Positions 56,942 through 64,000 of a stretch of DNA of 64,000 nucleotides are shown one piece after another. The notes beneath the pieces were generated by a model. The model was given only the letters and a program-made list of their open reading frames with translations, was not told where the DNA came from and made no database searches. The DNA lies in NCBI RefSeq assembly GCF_028640845.1, contig NC_080542.1:149357298-149421297 (forward strand). The letters run 5' to 3'. A program made the translations under genes and the position numbers. This stretch comes from Ahaetulla prasina (lineage: Eukaryota; Chordata; Lepidosauria; Squamata; Colubridae). Positions within the stretch are counted from its first letter, which is position 1. Each line of letters opens with the position of its first letter.

Positions 56942-56957
56942 CTGGAGACCAAGGCAG

Positions 56958-56964
56958 AAGAAGT

Positions 56965-57035
<71 letters not shown>

Positions 57036-57640
57036 TTCGTATTTGTATACCGCCCTATCTCCCGAAGGACTCAGGGCGGTTCACAGGTAAGTAAAACAGA
57101 TATATACAAATTAAGATAACCATTAAAAAACTTATTCTAAAAGCCAAATTATTAAAAATAGTATAAATATTAAAACCAATTAAAACCCCTATAAATTTAA
57201 AATCTAGTCCAGTCCTGCGCAGATGAATAAATATGTTTTAAGCTCGCGACGGAAGGTTCAGAGGTCCGGAAGTTGACGGAGTCCTGGGGGGAGTTCGTTC
57301 CAGAGGGTGGGAGCCCCCACAGAGAAGGCCCTTCCCCTGGGCGTCGCCAGACGACACTGCCTAGCTGACGGCACCCTGAGGAGTCCCTCTCTGTGAGAGC
57401 GCACGGGTCGGTGAGAGGTATTCGGTAGCAGTAGGCGGTCCCGTAAGTAACCCGGCCCTATGCCATGGAGCGCTTTAAAGGTGGTTACCAAAACCTTGAA
57501 GCGCACCCGGAAGGCCACAGGTAGCCAGTGCAGTCTGCGCAGGATAGGTGTCATACGGGAGCCACGCGGGGCTCCCTCTATAACCCGCGCAGCCGCATTC
57601 TGGACTAACTGCAGTCTCCGGATGCCCTTCAAGGGGAGCA
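56958..57640 (-). mobile_element. L2-type LINE, 3' end
   Basis: (TTTA)n then taccgccctatctcccgaagg. The reverse strand reads [13 protein letters not shown] and [11 protein letters not shown]. Starts 17 bp from the SSPO acceptor at 56941. Very similar to 44560-45165. Confidence 0.88.
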
Positions 57641-58046
57641 TGGGGACCAAAGATGGAAGATCCCACCATCTTGCCCAAAGGGCAAGGGAGGGAGCGTTTC
57701 TGACCCAGCCTGAGCAGAACCAATAAACAGACTCCTTGTCCTGAAACCCCCCCACTCTTTCTTTCTTTCCTCTTGTGAATTACTGGCATTCACACACTGA
57801 AAAGCCCAGGCAATAATCCTTCAAAGGGTTAACTGCAGGAACAGACCTTATCAGTTCCTTGAGATAATTGCCAGGTGGGGGAAGCTTCCAGCTGCAAGGC
57901 TGGAAATTAAGTTCTGGCAAGCAGTCTCTGAGGCACGAACCACAATAAGCAAATCTTCCTAAAGAAAGGAAGATCTTCCTGCAACCAGCACTCCCCTTTC
58001 CTTCTAATTATTTATTCCCCCTGATAGAGTTCTATCAAGCTAATTT
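57641..58046. other. Unassigned, possibly LTR-derived
   Basis: Contains ccaataaacagactccttg (polyadenylation-signal-like) and pyrimidine-rich flanks. No clear termini. Confidence 0.35.
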
Positions 58047-58175
58047 CGGTGGTTATAGCAAACACTCTTTTGCAACAACCCAAGAGACGACTCTACACAT
58101 GGATATCACCAGACGGTCAACACAGAAATCAGATTGACTATGTGCTCTGCAGCCAAAGATGGAGAAGCTCTATAC
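58047..58175 (+). mobile_element. Bov-B (RTE) LINE, endonuclease fragment, left part
   Basis: Reads V-I-A-N-T-L, R-R-L-Y-T-W-I-S-P-D-G-Q-H-R-N-Q-I-D-Y-V and S-Q-R-W-R-S-S-I, the end of the RTE-type EN domain with the I-D-Y motif. Interrupted at 58175; continues at 61491. Confidence 0.85.
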
Positions 58176-58528
58176 TAGTGGTAGTCAACAACATCATCAT
58201 CTTCATCATCATTATTATTATTTTGTCGCAACAGTATACGCAAACATTGACATAAAACAACAACACATCATATAAACATATATATGAGCAAAAGTATGCA
58301 ACAACTATATTAATTTGATATAATGAAAGGGAACAATAGGACAGGAACGGTAGGCACTTTTGTGCTCTTAGGCAAGCCCCTTATAGTCCTCTTAGGAATG
58401 GGGTGAGGTCAATAGTAGACAGTTTTTGGTTGAAGATTTTGGGATTTTGAGAAGAGACCATAGAGTCAGGTAGTGAGTTCCAAGCGTTAACAACTCTGTT
58501 ACTGAAGTCATATTTTCTGCAATCAAGA

Positions 58529-60788
58529 CAGATGAGGAATAATGTTAGGCAGATTATCAATTTATTTAGAAAAGAAAAATTTTATTCCAGCAGCATTTAT
58601 TTTTCTTGATGCAGAGAAAGCTTTTGATCGATTGCATTGGGATTTTTTATTTAAATTAATAGAAAAGATGCAATTTGGAGATGGTTTTAAAAGAATAATT
58701 AGGGCAATTTATGGAGAGCAAACAGCACAGATTATAATTAATGGTAGCTTAACAGAACCTTTTCAGATTGTGATAGGAACAAGACAGGGATGTCCTTTAT
58801 CACCATTATTGTTTATTCTAACTCTAGAACCATTATTGGATAAAATACGAGAAGTAAAGGAGATAGAGGGAATTAAAGTTAGACAACATGAATATAAGCT
58901 GAGAGCTTTTGCAGATGAGTTGGTGATTACCTTAACAAACCCTATAAACTCTAGTAAATCTGTTGGAAATAATTGATCAATATGGGAAAGTTTCAGGGTT
59001 TAAGGTAAATCAGAAAAAGACAAAAGTGATAATAAAAAATACGGCCAGACAACAGAAAGAAAAACTAGAGGAAATTACAGGATTTGAAATTGTAAAGAAG
59101 GTTAAATACTTAGGGATCTATATTACATCTTCAAATGTGAAATTGTATAAGAATAACTATGAGGTTTTATGGCAAAAAGTTCAGAAGGAGTTGATTGTTT
59201 GGAAAAAATTGCTATTATCCTTGCTGGGGAGAATAGCTGCTATTAAAATGAATGTTTTACCTAGATTTTTATTCCTCTTTCAGATGATACCAATAATTAA
59301 GAAAGATAAGAATCTTGAGGAATGGCAGAAGGGAATTAATAAATGTATATGGGAAGGTAAAAAAGCTAGGGTTAAAATGAAAATAATTCAAGATTCCCGG
59401 GAAAGGGGAAGTTTAAAAATGCCCAATTTTAAATTATACTATGAAGCAACTGCTCTCTCTGCAATAAGTGATTGGTTTAATTTAACGGAGGAAAGAATTT
59501 TGAATATAGAAGGTTATGACTTGCTATATGGATGGCATGCATATTTAATTTATGACAAAAAAGTGGATAAGGGCTTTAAAAATCATGTGTTAAGAACTGC
59601 TCTTCTGCGTGTTTGGAAAAAATACTATTACAAACTAAATTATAAGGTTCCTATATGGGCAAGTCCTAGGCATACAATAGAGAATATAAATATAGAACAG
59701 AATCAGGAAATGATTACATATAAAGATCTTTTGTATACTGAAAGAGGTAATTTGCAATTAAAATCGCTGCACGTACTAAAAGAAGAAAGGAAAAATTATA
59801 CTTGGTTTCAATATGAGCAACTACGTGCTAGATGGAAGGAAGATCAGAAAATTGGTATAGTGCAGAATGAGGAAAATTTGGTAAAGCAAATTAGAAACCA
59901 GTCTCAGGAGCATATAAAGAGATTGTATAATGTGTTACTTGAAATAGATTCTGAAAGGGACTTGGTAAAGGACTGTATAATAAAGTGGGCACAAAATTTT
60001 CAGGAGCCAATATTGTTGGAAACTTGGGAAAAAATTTGGGTTAAAAATGTTAAATTCACGCAGGCACAGAATCTGAGGGAAAATTTTTATAAAATGTTTT
60101 ATAGATGGCACTTAGATCCTAAGAAATTATCGTGTATGTACCCAGATATGCAAGCAAAATGTTGGAGATGTAATTGTGATGATGCTACATATTTTCATAT
60201 TTGGTGGACTTGTAAGGATATAACGGACTTTTGGATAAAAATTTGGTGGATTTTACAAAATGTTTTGAAAAAGAAGATAAAGTTCCTGCCGCAATTTTTT
60301 TTGTTGGGAATTATTACGGACTGTACAGTAATTGAGACTAAATTGATTTTAAATTTAATAACAGCAGCAAGATTACTAATAGGACAATACGGGAAGAAAA
60401 AAGAAGTACCTACAATAGAAGAATGGATATTGAAAGTTGCCAATTTGGCTGAGATGGCGAAGATATCAGCCTTTTGAAAGACAATACAAGAAAGATACTT
60501 AAAGGAATGGAAAAATGGATTGACTATATTCAAAGTAGATATCAGACTAAGAGTTATCAGACTGTTTTGAATGATTATGATGTATTATTTTTATTGTTTT
60601 CGGGAAGTTAGGAATTGATGATTGTAGGGTATAATTAAGTTGGGACGAAAATTTGTTAGCATATGTTTGTTTTATTTTAATTATACCTTGTGCTCGTTCC
60701 GGGAAGTCGGGGAGGGGTTGTGAAGGAGGGGAGGGAGGGGGAAAGGGGAAAAATTTTTTCTGTAAAACTTTTTGAATAAAAAAAAAAA
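58529..60788 (+). mobile_element. L1-clade LINE, 5'-truncated
   Basis: Sense [28 protein letters not shown], then L-R-A-F-A-D-E-L-V-I-T, where the catalytic F-A-D-D is F-A-D-E. A frameshift near 58965 is followed by a 504-codon frame to 60477 with the C-W-R-C-N-C C-terminal cysteines. Ends gtaaaactttttgaat(A)n. Confidence 0.88.
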
Positions 60789-60812
60789 GATTAAAGTAGT
60801 TAACATTAAGTT

Positions 60813-60951
60813 AATTGTTTTTCTTCTTCTTCTTATATATATACATATATGCTTATTCCTCCTAATATTTACTCATATATATGTTTATACACTATATAAT
60901 CTTTTTTGTATGATACTTATATATATTGTTGTGACAAAATAAATAAATAAA
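60813..60951 (+). mobile_element. CR1/L3-type LINE 3' tail
   Basis: tatgatacttatatatattg and tgacaaaataaataaataaa, the 3' terminus of the family in sense orientation, inserted in the antisense copy. Confidence 0.7.
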
Positions 60952-61490
60952 TAAAGTTTGAATCTATTGTTTGCTCTTGGTCCCTATTACCTGGTCCCTA
61001 CTGCCCTCTAGTGGGCATTCCAGCTTTCATGGTGGGCGATAGAGGTTTTGTCTGATACTGAAGCACTTTTCTTTTTTTTTTTAATTTAATTGACCTTTTA
61101 AAAAAATTTCATAAGATTATTTAAAAACATTTTCATTAGGTTTTCATGAAATTCCCCATGACAATTTAAGTTTCTGAAAATATACTATTTGTATCGCATA
61201 AGTTTAGTTCACATTACGTAAGTGAAACTAAATGGCGCTATAGTGCGACCGCAAACAAAAGAGCCTCGTCCCAGAATAGCTCGCGCATCTCCCCCCACAC
61301 CACCCAGCTATAACAGACAAGCAGAGCTGGTAGCCGGCGCCCCCCCCCCAAATCCAATCCACGATGCGCGAGAGGCATGCACAGACGACGATACACAGCA
61401 CATTACTGTGGAACCAGTGGGCGGTTAAGAATTTTACTACTAACAGAGATACAAAAGTGGGCGGTAGGTATAAAAAGGTCGACTACTCCT

Positions 61491-63690
61491 GCTCTATACA
61501 GTCAATAAAAACAAGACCAGGAACTGACTATGGCTCAGATCATGAGCTTCTCCTTGCAAAATTTAGGCTTAAATTGAAGAAAGTAGGGAAAAGCACCAGG
61601 CCATGCAGGTATGAACTAAATCATATCCCTGATGAATATACAGTAGAGGTGACAAATAGATTTAAGGAATTAGATCTGATAGACAGAGTGCCAGAAGAAC
61701 TATGGACGGAGGTTCGCAACATCGTACAAGAGGTAGCAACTAAAACCATCCCAAAGGAAAAGAAAGGCAAGAAGGCAAAATGGCTGTCTGAGGAAGCTTA
61801 GGATAGCTGAGGAAAGAAGGGAAGTGAAAGGCAAGGGAGAAAGAGAAAGATACACCCGGTTGAATGCAGAATTCCAGAGAATAGCTAGAATACCTTCTTA
61901 AATGAACAGTGCAAAGAAATAGAAGAAAACAATACAATAGGGAGGACCAGAGATCTCTTCAAGAAAATGGGAGATATGAAGGGAACGTTTTATGCAAAGA
62001 TGGGCATGATAAAGGATCAAAATGGCAGGGACCTAACAGAGGCAAAAGAGATTAAGAAGAGGTGACAAAATTACACAGAAGAACTATACAAGAATGATCT
62101 TAACATCCCTGATAACCACGATGGGTTGATCACTGACCTTGAGCATCCTAGAATGTGAAGTTAAATGGGCCTTAGAAAATCTGAGCAACAACAAAGCTAG
62201 TGGAGGAGACAGTATTCCAGCTGACCTATTCAAAATTTTAAAAGACAATGCAGTAAAAGTGCTACACTCGATTTGTCAGCAAATTTGGAAAATTCAACAA
62301 TGGCCACAGGATTGGAAAAGGTTAGCTTACATTCCAATTCCAAAGAAAGACAATGCCAAAGAATGTTCAAACTATCGTACCATTGCACTCATTTCACATG
62401 CTAGTAAGATTATGCTTAAAATCCTACAAGCTAGGCTCCAGCAATATGTGGATTGAGAACTACTAGAAGTAAAAGCAGGATTTTGAAGAGGCAGAGAAAC
62501 TAGAGATCAAATTGCCAACATACGCTGGATCATGGAGAAAGCTAGGAGTTCCAGAAAAACATCTACTTCTGCTTCAATGACTATGCTAAAGCCTTTGATT
62601 GTGTGGATCACAACAAATTGTGGCAAGTTCTTAAAGAGATGGGAGTACCAGACCATCTTATTTGTCTCTTGAAAAACCTATATGCGGGTCAAGAAGCGAC
62701 AGTGAGAACTGGACATGGAACCACTGATTGGTTCAAAATTGGGAAAGGAGTCCGGCAAGGCTGTATACTATCGCCCTGCCTATTTAACTTATATGCAGAA
62801 CACATCATGAGAAAGGCGGGGCTGGATGAATCAAAAGTTGGAATTACGATTGCCGGAAGAAATACCAACAACCTCAAATATGCAGATGATACCACTCTAA
62901 TGGCAGAAAGCGAAGAGGAACTAAAGAGCCTCTTGATGCAGGTGAAGGAGGAGAGTGCAAAAGTTGGCTTGAAACTCAACATTAAGAAAACTAAAATCAT
63001 GGCATCCTGCCCTCTCAACTCCTGGCAGATAGATGGGGAAGAATTGGAAGTAGTGACAGATTTTATTTTCCTGGGCTCCAAGATCACTGCAGATCAGGAC
63101 TGCAGCCAAGAAATTAAAAGACGCTTGCTCCTGGGGAGGAAAGCTATGGCAAATCTAGACAGCGTACTAAAAAGCAGAGACATCACCCTGCCAATAAAAG
63201 TGCGTATAGTAAAGGCAAACTCTGCCAACAAAAGTGCGTATAGTCAAGGCTCCGGTGTTCCCAGTTGCAATGTATGGCTGCGAAAGTTGGACCATAAGAA
63301 AGGCCGATCGCCAAAGAATTGAGGCCTTTGAACTCTGGTGCTGGAGAAGATTCCTGCGAGTCCCTTGGACTGCAAGGTGATCCAACCGGTCAGTCCTAGA
63401 GGAGATCAACCCTGACTGCTCTTTAGAAGGCGAGATCCTGAAGAGGAAATTCAAATCCTTTGGCCATCTGATGAGAAGGAAGGACTCACTGGAGAAGAGC
63501 CTAATACTGGGAAAGATTGAGGGCAAAAGAAGAATGGGATGACAGAGAGTGAGGTGGCTGGATGGAGTCACGGAAGCAGTCAGCATGAGCTTCAATGGAC
63601 TCCAGAGGATGGTAGAGGAGAGAAAGGCCTGGAGGAACGTTGTCCATGGGGCCACGATGGGTTGGACACGACTTCAAAACTAACAACAAC
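61491..63690 (+). mobile_element. Bov-B (RTE) LINE, main part
   Basis: Reads G-S-D-H-E-L-L-L-A-K-F (EN), then L-S-N-N-K-A-S-G-G-D-S-I-P, Y-I-P-I-P-K-K-D-N-A-K-E-C-S-N-Y, G-V-R-Q-G-C-I-L-S-P-C-L-F and L-K-Y-A-D-D-T-T-L-M. Stops or frameshifts near 61800, 62068, 62456, 62560 and 63230. 3' end ttggacacgacttcaaaac(taacaacaaca). RT catalytic Y-A-D-D intact. Confidence 0.92.
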
Positions 63691-63691
63691 A

Positions 63692-64000
63692 ATTCCCCAG
63701 CCAGGGAGGGGCCATTCAATGTCCACATGTGCCTTTCTTTCCGAGTTGGCTCCTTGTCCTCAGTTGTTCTCCTCTCCTAATAGCTCTGCACACGCGTGCA
63801 TCTGGAACAGGCCCCGGCTGTTCTTCCTCCCCACTTATCTCTGCCTCCGAAGGCAGCTGGGAAATGTTAGATGGTCCTGGCTCTATCTCTGCTTCCGATG
63901 CAGAGCATCCATCAGAGCCTTCCCCAGACTCCAGGTCTGGCCCATGTTCCTCCCCAACCTCCTCATCGTCCGAGTCTGCCCCCAGCTCTGCTGGCAGCTG
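63692..64000 (-). repeat. Possible LTR fragment, cut by the window edge
   Basis: Antisense Glu/Asp-codon-like sequence (gactcggacgatgaggagg) comparable in style to 51400-51480 of the solo LTR. No terminus seen. Confidence 0.35.

Larger units (their letters stand above)
58205..61000 (-). mobile_element. CR1/L3-type LINE 3' end, itself interrupted twice
   Basis: Antisense pieces 58205-58528, 60789-60815 and 60952-60990 join to one sequence when compared with 28700-28790. Interrupted by an L1 and by a short sense CR1/L3 tail. Confidence 0.72.
58176..61490. mobile_element. hAT-like DNA transposon loaded with nested LINEs
   Basis: Inserted in the Bov-B. Left end tagtggtagtcaac, right end ggtcgactactcct (imperfect inverted). 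Flanked by gctctatac at 58167-58175 and 61491-61499 (8-9-bp target-site duplication, as in hAT). Its own sequence is mainly 60985-61490; the rest is later insertions. Confidence 0.65.

Noticed and set aside
58963..60477. 504-codon open frame as a host gene
   Set aside because: It is the C-terminal half of an L1 ORF2, next to its RT core and poly(A).
1..64000. A new multi-gene defence or metabolic system
   Set aside because: Only one host gene is present; every other coding-like stretch is a retroelement fragment, repeat or shadow frame.

Overview
This window is vertebrate nuclear DNA, almost certainly from a squamate reptile and most likely a snake. The reasons are a complete Sauria-type tRNA SINE, a Bov-B LINE, several CR1/L2/L1/Rex-type LINEs, GATA/GATG (Bkm-like) arrays, and one multi-exon gene with GT-AG introns. 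No bacterial genes, CRISPR arrays or functional RNA genes were found. All calls come from reading the sequence; no search or alignment program was run. The only host gene is SCO-spondin (SSPO), on the minus strand, entering at the right edge and leaving at the left edge. I reconstructed 42 consecutive coding exons between 56941 and 373, plus one duplicated exon. Every proposed junction has AG/GT borders and a matching codon phase, giving 6144 bp (2048 codons) of continuous frame. In transcription order the modules are: TSP1, VWC (56.9-55.6 kb); Ser/Thr/Pro linker and discoidin domain 1 (54.0-52.2 kb); two LDLa (50.3-49.6 kb); two short linkers and discoidin domain 2 (49.4-39.7 kb); Thr/Pro linker (39.4-39.1 kb); two LDLa (38.1-37.2 kb); then alternating TSP1 repeats and TIL/VWC-like cysteine-rich modules to the left edge. 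This order is diagnostic of SCO-spondin, the giant secreted glycoprotein of the subcommissural organ that builds the Reissner fibre. Most modules are bounded by phase-1 introns. The rest is intronic repeat. Left part (1-20 kb): a 5'-truncated L1 with a 17-bp target-site duplication, a ~1.95-kb tandem duplication that copies one SSPO TIL exon, CR1-tail arrays, Tigger-like elements and several minisatellites. Middle (17-36 kb): two near-identical Rex-like LINEs, a CR1/L3-type LINE split by an antisense L2-type LINE, a second long CR1/L3-type copy, a GATA/GATG array and a Sauria SINE. Then (36-50 kb): polypurine and polypyrimidine tracts around LDLa exons, a nearly full-length L2-type LINE with a promoter-like 5' end, and CR1 pieces. 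Right part (50-64 kb): a solo LTR inside an inverted-repeat DNA transposon, hAT-like MITEs, and a nested stack in which a Bov-B is split by a hAT-like element carrying further LINEs. The item most worth a second look is a recurring hammerhead-ribozyme-like core (CTGANGA, one spacer base, 6-bp stem with 6-nt loop, GAAAC) in two unrelated-looking repeats of Penelope-like appearance. The tandem duplication of a frame-neutral SSPO exon comes next. I see no clear new multi-gene system.
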